Source: Durusdinium trenchii (Eukaryota; Sar; Dinophyceae; Suessiales; Symbiodiniaceae). Taken from it: a stretch of 64,000 nucleotides of DNA. Positions 39,057 to 50,287 of the stretch are shown here, in pieces. Numbering within the stretch: the first letter of the stretch is position 1; each line of letters opens with the position of its first letter. The notes below the pieces were generated by a model, which made no database searches, had not been told where the DNA came from, and saw nothing but the letters and a program-made list of their open reading frames with translations. The position numbers and the translations under genes were made by a program. Location: positions 1,693,242 to 1,757,241 of the forward strand of contig CAXAMN010026361.1 in the NCBI GenBank assembly GCA_963970005.1, read 5' to 3'.

Positions 39057-40766
39057 GCCCATGGACCCTCTTCAGAGGATTGTCGCCTTCGTTTCAAACA
39101 GAAATCATCAGACATTCGACGGTGGAGGTTTTGCAGTTTTTCATGCAATTCAGTAGATGACGCAACCATCCTGGATGATGCATTCACAGAAAGTTCAGGG
39201 TTGGCAACTATGAGCGATTGATTCCAGGAGCGAACCGTCCTGATGCTACAGCCCTTTGAGTCTCCAACTCAACAGAATGAGACGGATGAGAGCCAGCCGC
39301 AGCCGCAGCCACATTTCATCGCCTCGTTGCAGAGGAGGGGAGACAAACGGAAATTGGAGCCGACATTGTGGACATCTCAGCAGGGTGGCTTTTTTTTCGC
39401 TCCTTCCTTCTCCTTTGACGTACAGAAGTAGGATCTTCTATAGGTACAAAACTGCTCGTGGACTTGATGCCGATTTCGGTGCGTTGGTGGATACGATTCA
39501 CCCGGAAAAAACGCACCAAATAAACCATCAACAATGGTCCAATAGACTTTTTGCTTGTTTATCCAACAATTCATATCCAATTCTCCGACCATTTGCTTGT
39601 TTATCCAACAATCGGAAAAAAAGAACACCAAGCACAGACCAAAAGCAGATGCGTGGGGCCCGCGTCTCCGAAGTCAACCCGCTCCGGCCTGGGACGGGTC
39701 CGCCAGGCTGAGAGCGGATGCTGCACCCTTCGTCGCCACGTTGCAAGAGGCGCGGGGGTAGAAACCCACGGGCTGAAGAGTGGGACGTTTTGGGCAGAAG
39801 CTGGCTGAAGCTGGCTGAAGCAGATAACATGGGCTTGCAAGTGGAATGACTTCAAGCAGCACGCGATGGTTGGCAAAGCCGGTGAAGCAAGTTATCAGGT
39901 CAAGAACTAATTGCGGCAGCATGAAGAAGCACCACCTCTAGCGCAACCGCCCCCAGATCTGTATATTATCAGAGTAAGGTCAGGTTCCAATCTTCATTCG
40001 CTCACTTCAGGTGGTCGACCACAATCTGCGGCTGCGTATGCTTGCACCTTCGTGGCCAAGCTTAATTATAGCGAGAGGAGATGTTGAACCACCAACATGA
40101 CAAATATATTGCAAGCAATATGAAGATGCGCCTTTTCCGCCTTTCTTTCTACTTTTACAGTGTTTTATCGGTCGTGTTTTACCCCAAGAGATTGTCACTG
40201 GTGCCTGTCAGTTCCATGCATTTGACCAACATGTCCTGCAGGTTTCGCTCAACTGAGCACACTCTAAGAGCCTTTTGACATCCTGCACATGACAGCTTCG
40301 ACTGCCCAGGAGAGCTCTTGGAGGGGTGCGGGGCGACCAGATACCTGGCTTGTTGCTCAGCGGCAGCCTGAGCATGCTTGGAGGAGCCCAAAATTGATCC
40401 AGAGCAGCTGAATTCGGCAGAATGTCTTGGCTTCAGCCTTTACTTTCAATAGACTATATAGCACTGGTCTTGCCTTTGTCGAGACCTTGTAGACTGAGGC
40501 TTTCGATACCCTCCTCTGACAATGGAGCTCGGCTGACAGAGGAAGCACTGAGCTTCAAATTGGCCGCGTCGCAAAACGAAGTCCTGTCGCTTGGCAGCAA
40601 GTGCCGCGCGACAACAAGAAGTGGGTAGGTTCGACAACTGGCAGCTAGGTGGAGTCTTACTTTCCTGCCCAAACACGCGATTCATTGAAATTTGTCAAAT
40701 GTGGCTTTAGGGTCATCCATGACAAGCTTTTGTCCCACTAGTTTTATACTAGGTATGTAATGTGTA

Positions 40767-40791
40767 CATATATATACAGTATATATATATG
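40767..40791. repeat. TA dinucleotide repeat
   Basis: Two TA runs separated by CAG. Confidence 0.85.
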
Positions 40792-41529
40792 CATGCAATT
40801 TTGATAAAATGACCCATGGCAAGATTCGTTTTTATGTAGCAACTGAGATCAAACGGGGGTTGGACAGGAAACTCATGTGCACCGCGACCGTTGTTCTCGG
40901 AGCTGGTGACCGGAAACAGGCCACGCAAAATGAACAGGGCAAGAGATGCCAATATCCATGGAATTCAAGGCAGAAGTGTCAGATTCTCCAAGAGAGAAGT
41001 GTATACGTCCTATCTATTTGTCAATGTTCAGACATGTTCCGGAAATTCAGATGTCTTCTGTAGCTGTTTTGCTGTCTACCCCGTGGATGCTCAGCAGATT
41101 TTCTAAGGTGTCGCCGCTCCGTCGCTAACCCTAATGTCAGAACCAGACGTACATTTCAGAACAATTTGAGCACCTCGAAGCAGGTTGAGCAATAGAAGAA
41201 GGCTGAGCACAAAATACTCAAACACCGTGGAAGGCGGTGAACTGAACACGACTGAAGAGAGTGACGACCGAAGAAAAGTGAGGAATGTGACGTGAGCAAA
41301 AACAGCGCTGTTACTGTATACGACTGAAGACGTTGAGCAAAGGCTACAGAGCACAACCGAAGACGGTGAGCCTTGCAGGCCTGTGTGATGGTGAAAGTTC
41401 TCCGGGGGCCGGTGATAGCTATGGGCCGTTGATGGAGTGTGTGGCAAATGGTGCTGGGATGGACATGATACTGGTGATGACATTGTTGATTTTCACACGC
41501 ATGACAAATGTTCGCCGTGACAGTTGCAA

Positions 41530-41665
41530 ACATCACCATCGTCATCACCGACGTCATGTCCATCATCGCATCGCCAACATCATCCAAGTCATTTCTACCA
41601 ACATGTGTTCCATCATCACACTGCCAACGTCATCACCATCACCATCACCATCATCATCATCACGC
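41530..41665. repeat. imperfect CAT/CAC trinucleotide repeat
   Basis: CATCAC, CATCGT and CATCAT units, most regular at 41.63-41.665 kb. Confidence 0.8.
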
Positions 41666-42346
41666 TTAGGTGCAACCGTGTGCGTACCGGTGGATTGTGA
41701 CTGTGCACGGGCGCCCAACGAAAACATCTCGCATGGCGAACGCACAGGTGCTTTAACTGCAGAGGAGAAAGGGTTTGCAAGGCCAGGATGGTCTTTAGCA
41801 CGCAACATCTTCTCCTAACCTTGGACGGCGTTTAGGTGACAAGAGGCCTGCGTCAAACACCTGACATCGCGTGGCTGGGCTGGAAGTGTGTATCTTGCTG
41901 TGTGTTGCGGCTTCATTGCAGCAGTTTGATTGAGATGGGCTGCGTGTAGCAGCTCTCAGTCTACGTCTTGTTGGGTCGTCCTCCAGACCTAGATGCCCTC
42001 TTGCTACGACGATTTTTGACTGAGATGCCCTGGAAGGGTTCCAGTTGCTACGCGAAACTATCTTGTTCCCCCTCCTCCAGCCCACCCACTGTACGACTTT
42101 GGGGCTTGCCAAATTACGTATGACCACAGCCTTGAGCTTGCCAGCGCTCAACATCGTCCTGGCAACCCTTTCAGCGGTTTAGAGCGCAAGTGATCCTGTG
42201 TCGCGCAAATATCATCCAAGCCTGTGGTGCGTAAGGCATCCCCGGGACATCAATTGGATACCGAAGGTTTTTGGGAAACTCTGTTTTCTTTGTCAGTTGT
42301 AGAAGTTGTAGCTGGTTAGGGGCGATGTGACTTGGATTGGTCCAAG

Positions 42347-42503
42347 GTTTTCTCGCGGTTTCCTCACAGACATTGCCGCGAACGATGCCAGAAATATGAT
42401 TGCTGGCTTCTCCAAAGTGCCTGAAGGAGCGACGGGGCGTGCGGGAAAACCAGCGTGTGTTTTCAATGCGACAGACGGAAGTGGCATTTTCAAGATCCTT
42501 TGA
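42347..42503 (+). CDS. hypothetical gene at 42-43 kb, exon 1
   Basis: Acceptor TTGGTCCAAG|GTT. Ends at a stop at 42501 or, more likely, at AGTG|GCATTT (GC). Confidence 0.38.
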
Positions 42504-43472
42504 GTGCCCATCAGGCTTTTAGAGAAAGGAGGATCGGCAAGTAAGTATATTGCGAACAATGCACGTCCAAGATTACGATATTGTCGAGAAACGACCGCGA
42601 AAAGCAGTTGTGACGGAGCCTCCCAAGTCTGTCGGGGTCCGCCCACCCTTTTTGCTACAGCTGTTTGAGCAATAGCCATGTGGAGATTGCTGTCTTTTGG
42701 TGTGCCATGGTCTCCAGGTGTTTTGCCCGAAGATCTGCGTCGGCAGCTGACCACAGAATCGCCCGAGCTGGCAGAGACAGTGCTGCAGCACGTGCGCAGG
42801 GGTGGATGGAAACGCAGCACCCCCTCGACCTTGCCGCAGGAGGGTGACCTAGCTGAAAATCTAAGAGGATCTAAAAGGGGTGTGTGATTTGGAATAAAGA
42901 GACCTTGTGACCAACTGGTTTCTAGAGGCGATGTCTTCTTCCAGCGTTTTCTGAGTTTGATTCAAGTAATCAAAGGTAGCTGGTGAGTTCTCAGGTTTTG
43001 TCGCAAGGAACAGGATGTCGGCGGTTTTAGGCACGAGAGGTAAAGACGTTGAATTCCAGACAGCTAGACATACCTGTGCGTATGCAACGCCGACGGCAAT
43101 GACGTTGACCGGCAAAACGTCTCTTGGTCTCTTGGCCCCGAAGCAAAGGTTCAGAGGATGCGGTTGCTTGGCCTGCTGTTGGGGACCGGCATTTTTGCAG
43201 ACTGAACATTTGAGTAGTTGCCTAATTCTATCATGCATGTTTGGTTTCAAAGGGCCTTTCAGGACTACAGATTCTTAGGCAGATATTTGTTCGGTTCTTG
43301 CAAGATGACAATGACAGACAGGTACTGTAGAGACTGCATGTATGAATCGGAGTATCTGAGCCATTGCCTTCAGGTGAAGAAGTACATGACTGCCAAGCGC
43401 CAGCAGATGCAGTTAGATTTGTTGGCAGCGGCCCTGATTTACATTTCGCACAATTCTGGGCTTGGATTTTGA
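42347..43472 (+). CDS. hypothetical protein (3 candidate exons)
   Basis: Three plus-strand exons with good acceptors: 42347-42503, 42718-42839 and 43374-43472. Peptides include LTDIAANDARNMIAGFSKVP and CVFNATDGSG, then GVLPEDLRRQLTTESPELAE, then VKKYMTAKRQQMQLDLLAAA to a stop. If exon 1 ends at a GC donor after ATDGS and exon 2 at a GA donor after TLPQ, phases agree throughout. No family recognised. A long minus-strand frame overlaps the same region and is the competing reading. Confidence 0.38.
42718..42839 (+). CDS. hypothetical gene at 42-43 kb, exon 2
   Basis: Strong acceptor GCCATGGTCTCCAG|GTG, phase 1. Donor CCGCAG|GAGGGT (GA). Confidence 0.42.
43374..43472 (+). CDS. hypothetical gene at 42-43 kb, terminal exon
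   Basis: Strong acceptor CATTGCCTTCAG|GTG, phase 0. Encodes VKKYMTAKRQQMQLDLLAAA and LIYISHNSGLGF, then TGA. Confidence 0.45.
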   Translation: MKKYMTAKRQQMQLDLLAAALIYISHNSGLGF

Positions 43473-43930
43473 GACGTTCCATGAATTCATGGAGCGCGGT
43501 TTGTGCTGGATATCGGCGCATCTCATGGCCAGTGTTTGAACTCCCGGCCTTGCGGGTCGACTTAGGGTCGACAGACACTATCCAAGAGTAGCACCGGTGC
43601 TGTGGCCTCCGCCACACTGCAACTTGTACAGCCGTTGCACCAGCGTTGATTTTTTTTGGGTTGCATGGAATTTCAGCCAGTGGTTTAGCGCCTGAGTACA
43701 GTGTTTCAGGTGGGTTTTTGACCACGGATTGTTTTCAGTATGTCGCAATGATTTGTACTGTGATTGTAGTAGCTGATGGATTGTTTGGGGTTGTACCTGC
43801 AATGATGTGTTTTTACATATTTTTATATACATCAGAAACAGAAACAGCAATGCAATCACCAGTATGGAAGGAGTACCAGAACGGAAGGATAAGCAGTTAC
43901 ACTCAAAAGCAATGCGGTTTTCTCCTTCAG

Positions 43931-44049
43931 GTGCCTGGGTGCCTCTAAACAAGCGAAAGCCCAAAAACCAAAGACCACCGCAACGTGCCTCTCGTTGCGG
44001 GCGGAGCTGCATGTGCCAGAAAAGTCCGAAAGCGGTTGTATTCAGTTGA
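43931..44049 (+). CDS. candidate terminal exon, basic C-terminus
   Basis: Strong acceptor GGTTTTCTCCTTCAG|GTG, phase 1. Encodes WVPLNKRKPKNQRPPQRASR and CGRSCMCQKSPKAVVFS, then a stop. Confidence 0.38.
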
Positions 44050-45842
44050 ACAGAGTTCACCAGGTGCTCTGTAGGCTCTTTGTTGTTGTAGTGCCTTATC
44101 CCGAATGAATACCCTCTTCTGGAACCTGACTTGACTTGATATGTTTGAAGTCCGCATCCTTGAGGAGTGATACGGGTGCTTGTTGCCACTTGTTGCCTCA
44201 GAAAATCAGAGAGCAGGCAACCTGCGACTGTGTTGACAGATACTCAAGCTGTAGTCATGGAGTCATGGAGGGGAGCCATCCTTCAACGTATAATAGAACT
44301 ATTACATCGATATAAAATATGTCGATTGAGAGATTTGGTTGTGAGGCAAATGTGGGTTTTGCTGGCTGCGTGGCTGCAGCCGTCAGAAATCAGGTGCACA
44401 TGTTCGTCGAAAGCAGTCTCTGCAAGCAATAACGTTTCTTCTTGACTTGGATGATTCTCTTGCAATGGCAAGTTAATATTAACGACATGAAACACCTCCA
44501 CTTACTCAAAACTGGGGTGATTGGAGCTGTAGTGTCTTGTGCTTCCGCTTGTGGAGGTCAGTCAGCTCTTTTTTGCCACCGAGGAGTACCAGGCAAAAAC
44601 TCAGTCAACTCTTCTTCTCCAAGGAAGAACATATGGATCAACGCACCAGTGCGGGATGAACGCACTCCAGTCACCCGGAAATTGGATGAATGAACCCTAA
44701 ACTCTTGCACCTAATATATGCTGTGCGGAGGGAAAGATATCCCTGAATGTACGGTTCGCGCCTGGGGTGCTTCCTTTTGATGGAAGGTAAGATGATTTCT
44801 CGCATTGGCCATGAGACGCACCATCCGTAGGATGTGGTGATGTCGCCTTTGGTGCTGCCCTTTGAACTGGTGCCTCACTTACTGTGCTCAGCTTCGACAT
44901 GCTTAGACCTTTGATCAGTCATGTCTACACGCGGAAATTCATCGGTGCGCCGTGGACCCGAACGACGGTGAACGACCCGTGTTGGTTTCGACTGCTTGGC
45001 CAAGTCAAGCGGCCGATGTGAGTCTAAGGTGGTGGCTGGACTTCTTTGGTCATTGGCAGTGGTTTTGCTGTTGGGTGGGGCTTCAGCAGCCACTTCGTTC
45101 GCAACCAGCCGAAGTCCGATTGGTCGTTGAAGCATGAAGCGGTACACGGTGATCCAAACCGGATCCACCGAGCCAAGGTCGCAGTGTGGGACTGCGCGCA
45201 GTTGATCAAGACCAAACGAATTCAGCGACTCGGCAGGTGGATCGCAGGGAGGCGAGAAAGCCCACACCGCCAGGGAGGCACTCTGTAGATGACCTAATAC
45301 CGGTGGACGTGTACCCAGGTTTGTCAGGTTTGGGTTACAAATAGTGAGGGCTTTCTGCCCAAATTTGGTCTGGAGAAGTACAAGGGCCGTGCTGGTATCG
45401 GCAGGAGATGTGGTTCTTTCGAATTCCGGAGAGACCGGAGGTCTCCGACGTGTTCCGAACCAAGAAGCACAGTTGAATCACTAACTGCCCAGAGCCCACG
45501 TAGACCGAGTTTGCACATGTTTGAACCATCGAAATGCAAGGTGGCACCGGCAGAAGGGGTTAGAAGACGCCGCTGCGGCATGTGAGCCAAGCAAGGCCAG
45601 CAGAGTTGCATCGACTGAAGTTGTACTGTGAACAGAAGGCTCTTTTGGGTATTATCAAGTAAATTGGATAGAGATGGATAGAGTCCTTGTTTTGACACTT
45701 TCGCCCCATCTGTGTAAGGACACCTCGTAACCATCACATGACACATCGGACAACGCGGCGGAGATTCGGATCGTCGCGTCGCGTGGTCGGTGAGATGGGG
45801 ACGTCCTGTGATGCGCTCTGGCCACACATGTCACACCTGAAG
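44050..45842. other. no gene firmly recognised
   Basis: Plus-strand coding-like stretches occur near 44.55-44.69 kb, 45.1-45.29 kb (HRAKVAVWDCAQLIKTKRIQ) and 45.35-45.42 kb (FLPKFGLEKYKGRAGIG). Minus-strand frames of similar length cover the same bases, so I do not assign genes. Confidence 0.3.
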
Positions 45843-45917
45843 GACTCCGATGCTTTGGTGAAGGACCTGTCGCAAGTTGAAGGCGCGTTGGCCGGCACCA
45901 AACGGGAGTGCACCCTG
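45843..45917 (+). CDS. coiled-coil gene, exon 1
   Basis: 75 nt, phase 0. Acceptor CACACCTGAAG|GAC, donor CTG|GTGAAC. Confidence 0.5.
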
Positions 45918-48900
45918 GTGAACATGAGAAGAGTAGTGACTGAGCTTGTACTGCCTTGCGTTTCAAAGAGATTTCATCATCATTTTGCTTATATATATAG
46001 TTGTATTTGATTGTGCAACAGGAAGATTCAGTGGTTGATGGTTCAGGCATATGGCTAAAAGCTGATGGGTGCACTTGAGTATTTGGGCCGTTTCACCTTG
46101 ACACTGGAGCCCCCCACGATAAGACGAATATCTTCGGGGTTCTGTGGAGATGCCCCTTGGTGCAACCAATGAAATCCATGTCAAGAACTGGTGGCGTGCA
46201 AAGCAGAAGCCCCAAACTTAATTGTTCCATGCAAATGTCTTTGGCAGTTTCATCAGTTTCATCGAGATTATCTTACAATTATATACGTATCGTTTCAACA
46301 TAAGGGGATTCTCGCGCTTCCCAACCGATCAAATTGGCAGTTTGATTGCAGGGCCCGCTGACTGTTCCGTAGAAGCGGAGAAGCCAGTGACAGTTGAGGA
46401 CAGGGGTTGAGATTGGCGGTTGGGGCTGTACTAGTAGGTTGAGAAAGGCTGGGGACGGGGTGGCGGTGGGCAGTTGTACGTGGCAAATGGATTTTATCCA
46501 CGGACATCCAGCATCTTTGAAGCCTGGTGGGGTTGCGAAAAGGTGGAGGAATGGGTGACTGCATGTTTTTAAATGGATCTTTACATGTATTTTTGTAGAC
46601 AATAAAAATCTATACGTTGCGAGAAAGGCACATCACATTCATGCAAAGTTCGCAGCTGCCAGGACTTGCAGCTGCGCATGGAGGAGCTCCAAGCGAAGCA
46701 TCAGGAAGAGTTGCGAGAGAAGGACCTGAAGTTGGAGGCGCCAAGACTGAGCTGAGCTGATGTCCCGCATGGAAGACTGATGGCCATCAATGACCAACAT
46801 AAATCGTAGTACTTAGACCATCCCGTGAGTAGCTGGAAGATACGTGCGGTTAGACCTTCCAGAACCTGAGATTAGACCTTCCATGGCAACGGGATGCCGT
46901 GCTGTCATCATACAGAGCTGCTTTGTGCTGTTATGTATTGGTGCTTCCAAAAGACAAGCTTCAGTCAATGGCAGAGGCTGCGTCTCCCATCGCACAAGGG
47001 ATTGCTCAAAAAACCGCATGAGGCCATCCCTTTGGCCATTCTTACCACTGTTTTGCTTGGGAGCATCGAGTATTCTTGATATGATCGGTTTCGGATGTTT
47101 CAGTCCCTCAAGGAGATGCAGAAAGAGTTAGAGGAAAAGAAGGCTGAGGGCCTTGAACTTTGGGAAGATGCAAAGAAGTTTGGATCCCAGATGTGACACG
47201 TTTGGATCCTGATGTATGCTACGCAACATGCAGGCGTTCCTTTCTGTGGTCCATCCAAGTGTTGTCCTTGAGAAGCAGGGAGGGAGTTGGGTGTGAAGAT
47301 TGACGCAGCTTTCTCGAAGCATTGAGACTTTGACAGCCTTCAACTTCTGGAAATCCCGAATAATAAGTGAGTAGCCTTCGACTTGGATTGATTCATATTC
47401 AGGCGGTCGCCGGTCTGCGTGCGACACGTGGAGTTGATTCTGATTGAGGTGTTCATTTGCCGTCCTGAAACCGAAGGGTCGTGCCCTTTCGCTGAGGCAG
47501 AGGAGGGAAGCGAACCGCAGCTCGGCCAAACAGTTGACCCCGGGGACGAACAGGGACGAACTATGAAGCACGCACATCATTCAACCTCACCAGCCCAGCC
47601 AGGAAGCAAAAACCGTTTAGCAAAACTGAAAGATCAACGATGTGGCTCGCATGTGTTCACGGTTGTGGCGGTGAGGCTTACAATCCTTTGCCATTTCAGC
47701 GACAAACTCGCTGAGAAAGATGCAGCGGGAGGTGAGCTGAAACTGAATTTCCGAATGCATCACTGACTTCGCAAAAGGCTTTGTTGTGTTTTTTAGCTAC
47801 TGATGTATGCATTTAACATGCTCATGAACGCTCAGGGTCATCACGATCATGAATCTCGCCAGAAAGGATGGAACCTGGAACGTGTGGTGAGCACTAGTGT
47901 GGTATGACGTGGTATGACATCTTTTTACTGACACAGAAACAGGTGTCCAATGCCTTTTCACATATTTTCACAGTATGTATTAAGATAGCATAAAATAGCA
48001 CATGTACGAAGTTATATAGTAACATAGTAACCATGATTGTGCAGCAGCTAGGAGCAGTTTCCACATGCAATATAGCCCTCCAAGCCCATGTACAGTACTT
48101 TTCTAAGAGTTACACTCCAACTGCTTCAGCAGGATTGGCCAAATCAGTGGTCAAAGCAAGTGGTCACTTTGACTTAGCCATTGAACGGACAAGTTTAACT
48201 GACATGTTCCATCCCTGAACATAACTTTGAAGCGCAGATTCACGAGAGTCGTATGTTCGGTTTTGTGCGTATTTTTTGCGAGGTCAACCGGCTCCAGAAA
48301 GTCATTGCCCAGCAGAAAACGAAGTATACAGAGCTCCAGGAAAGCCAGCGAGCTCGACGGGAGGCTGCACAGCACCGGAGAGTGTGTTTAACTTTGCACG
48401 GAGAGCCTTAACTTAGCACGTCGTCAAGTGGGTGTTCTTCACTTGTACTTTGCTGATTTTGCAGTTGGCTGTCCTGTACATTTTGTAACTCAGATCCTGG
48501 ATGAACTCATATCCAGTTGACATGTTTGGCTTTGCGCATTCGTTCCGTTCCGTCGCAACACCGCGGGGTTTCGCCACCGAGAGCAGGGGCTGCTGCTACG
48601 GGAGCTGGATCTCAGCAACCGAGAGGCCGAAGTCTCCCAACTGGCCCAAGCAGAGCAGGAGAGCCGAACGGCTGGAGGTGTCCATCATCTTCTGCGGGTG
48701 CCATCAAAATGCAGGGTTGACTCAACAACCCATGAAACATGTCTGATTTGGGGGGTCTCCCCAAGTTGAAATTTGCCCATGGATGCCCATGGTGTTTTGC
48801 CCCCTTCGACCGAAAGAATTCTGCCAAGGAATTCAATAATTTCTGGACACCTATTGGTGACCAAGACCAACACAGATCCGATTTGAACCACACCGCCACA

Positions 48901-50287
48901 ACAACGGTCCTTCGCGTGACACACCGCTTCACACACTTCGTCAGTCCGAGGTCCGAGGTCCGCGTTCGGGGCCGCGACGCGCAGGAAGAGTTGGCGCAGC
49001 TCCGCGAGTGGCTGTCCGCGCCGAGCTCCGGCGCCAAAGACGAGCACCGGCAGATTGCGGGACTGCGTGGCTCGGCGTCCGCCCCGCACGGCGTATACAG
49101 TGCCGCCACCAGATCGGCGGCAGTCCAATGGGCCCAATTAGGTTGAGAGAACCAGTCAAGTTGGAGGGTTTGTTGAGGAGTTTTGTTTTTCGGCCTCAAC
49201 TGGAAGTTCATGTTGAAACAAAACTTCCATTCTGATATGATGTGATACGTCGTGAGATGTGATATGTCATGCTTTGTCAGGCTCTGTCTACCACGTTCTG
49301 CAGTTGTTCTCTTTTTGCCGGCCTGGCCTTTTCCTCTCTACGAAGCGTTTGGTTGAAACCTACGGTTGACGGTTAGTTACCTTGACGAGTGCAAAGGAAT
49401 TTCATCCTCTCAACTACCCTCATTTGTGTGATGCATCTCAAGAGGGTCTCGATGCATCTCGATACTATTCCTGTGCTTGACGAACGCGTCAGAGGTGACG
49501 AAGTGAAGGAGTGGAAGTCCACCTACAAGAAAGACAAGGCTGCGGAATGCTGTGAATAGCTTTGTCATGATGATACAATGAGCATGAAGAGCGAATGCCC
49601 ACATTGTTGCGGAATTGGCTTCACGAACCAACTTGAGCAGTTTTGAGCATGTCGGTTGCACCATGTTAGACTGTTAGACCATGTTGCACCTTTCGTAACA
49701 GCTTGCACTTGTGGGGCAACTGAGTCACATGATGCGGTTGTCAACTCTGTAAGCAAATTGAGGTTCAGTGGCAGTGGACACACAACATGTTGATACCCAG
49801 TTCTAAGTTTGTCAACATATTATATCTTTGCGCATCGCATTGGGTTGTGCTGCCAAAAGAAAACATATCCGGAGGCAAGTTGGATGCGTGCTATTTGTGA
49901 GCTGACAAAGCAGCGAGATCAACATGTAGCACGAGCAGATGTCCTTGCCAAACAGCTACTGGGTGTTGCTATTTAGTAGGATGCCTTTTTTCAGCTGAAC
50001 GATTTTGAAAGGATCGTCATCCTCGAGATCAGAATGCATCAGAGAGAAAAGCTCACTGTTGATCTATGTTGCTAGAATTCACAGATGCTGGATGCTGGGT
50101 TCTGTGCAGCTTCTACTTCAATCAACCCCCAGCTGTTGGCACACCGACCACAGCAGACAAGAACCGACATGTGCACAGAACATCAGCCGTCCGTGACGAA
50201 CCGAGGTTGGGGCAATGGCGTGAGATTTTTCAGGAGACAGATCTCTTGGAACTGGAGCACCAGGACTGGAGCGCCAGGAACATTCAG
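45843..50287 (+). CDS. coiled-coil protein (8 candidate exons)
   Basis: Eight plus-strand exons encode uninterrupted acidic/basic helix, the pattern of a long coiled coil: DSDALVKDLSQVEGALAGTK; DLQLRMEELQAKHQEELREK; SLKEMQKELEEKK; VNRLQKVIAQQKTKYTELQE; GLLLRELDLSNREAEVSQLA; EELAQLREWLSAPSSG; ASWMRAICELTKQRDQHVAR; and ETDLLELEHQDWSARNIQ. All start in phase 0, most join in phase 0, and most exons are 72-81 nt. Donors are mostly GC or GA. Coiled coils of this type serve structural or cytoskeletal roles; nothing more specific can be read. Both ends are open and a few exons may be missing. Confidence 0.55.
46663..46737 (+). CDS. coiled-coil gene, exon 2
   Basis: 75 nt, phase 0. Acceptor AGCTGCCAG|GAC, donor GAG|GCGCCA (GC). 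Encodes DLQLRMEELQAKHQEELREK and DLKLE. Confidence 0.62.
47104..47142 (+). CDS. coiled-coil gene, exon 3
   Basis: 39 nt, phase 0. Acceptor TTTCGGATGTTTCAG, donor AAG|GCTGAG (GC). The same frame continues AEGLELWEDAKKF, so the exon may be longer. Confidence 0.5.
48283..48363 (+). CDS. coiled-coil gene, exon 4
   Basis: 81 nt, phase 0. Acceptor GTATTTTTTGCGAG|GTC, donor GAG|GCTGCA (GC). Encodes VNRLQKVIAQQKTKYTELQE and SQRARRE. Confidence 0.62.
48587..48658 (+). CDS. coiled-coil gene, exon 5
   Basis: 72 nt, phase 0. Acceptor CGAGAGCAG|GGG, donor CAG|GAGAGC (GA). Encodes GLLLRELDLSNREAEVSQLA and QAEQ. Confidence 0.55.
48985..49059 (+). CDS. coiled-coil gene, exon 6
   Basis: Acceptor CGACGCGCAG|GAA. 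Encodes EELAQLREWLSAPSSGAKDE and HRQIA. The donor is not clear; the 3' limit is set by similarity to neighbouring exon lengths. Confidence 0.48.
49875..49976 (+). CDS. coiled-coil gene, exon 7
   Basis: Acceptor ATATCCGGAG|GCA. Encodes ASWMRAICELTKQRDQHVAR and ADVLAKQLLG. Either ends at TAG (49974-49976) or splices at CTGG|GTGTTG. Confidence 0.48.
   Translation, partial: ASWMRAICELTKQRDQHVARADVLAKQLLGVAI
50234..50287 (+). CDS. coiled-coil gene, possible exon 8
   Basis: Acceptor GAGATTTTTCAG|GAG, donor CAG|GAACGC (GA). Encodes ETDLLELEHQDWSARNIQ. Another frame is also open. Confidence 0.38.

Larger units (their letters stand above)
39243..42346. other. no gene firmly recognised
   Basis: Weak coding-like stretches occur at 39.25-39.4 kb (Q/P-rich), 40.5-40.63 kb (SSDNGARLTEEALSFKLAAS) and 40.95-41.13 kb. 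There is a duplicated 20-base phrase TTGCTTGTTTATCCAACAAT near 39.55 and 39.6 kb, a TA run, degenerate GACTGAAGA units at 41.24-41.36 kb and a CAT/CAC repeat. Confidence 0.35.

Noticed and set aside
42861-43250. Minus-strand frame with a CSVCKNAG zinc-finger-like motif, thought of as a retrotransposon integrase
   Set aside because: The downstream DDE core is not recognisable, and well-formed plus-strand splice sites overlap it.
45324-45827. Minus-strand frame with LHFDGS, thought of as a retroelement RNase H
   Set aside because: Only one short motif fits; no further catalytic residues in place, and a plus-strand reading (FGLEKYKGRAGIG) is at least as coding-like.
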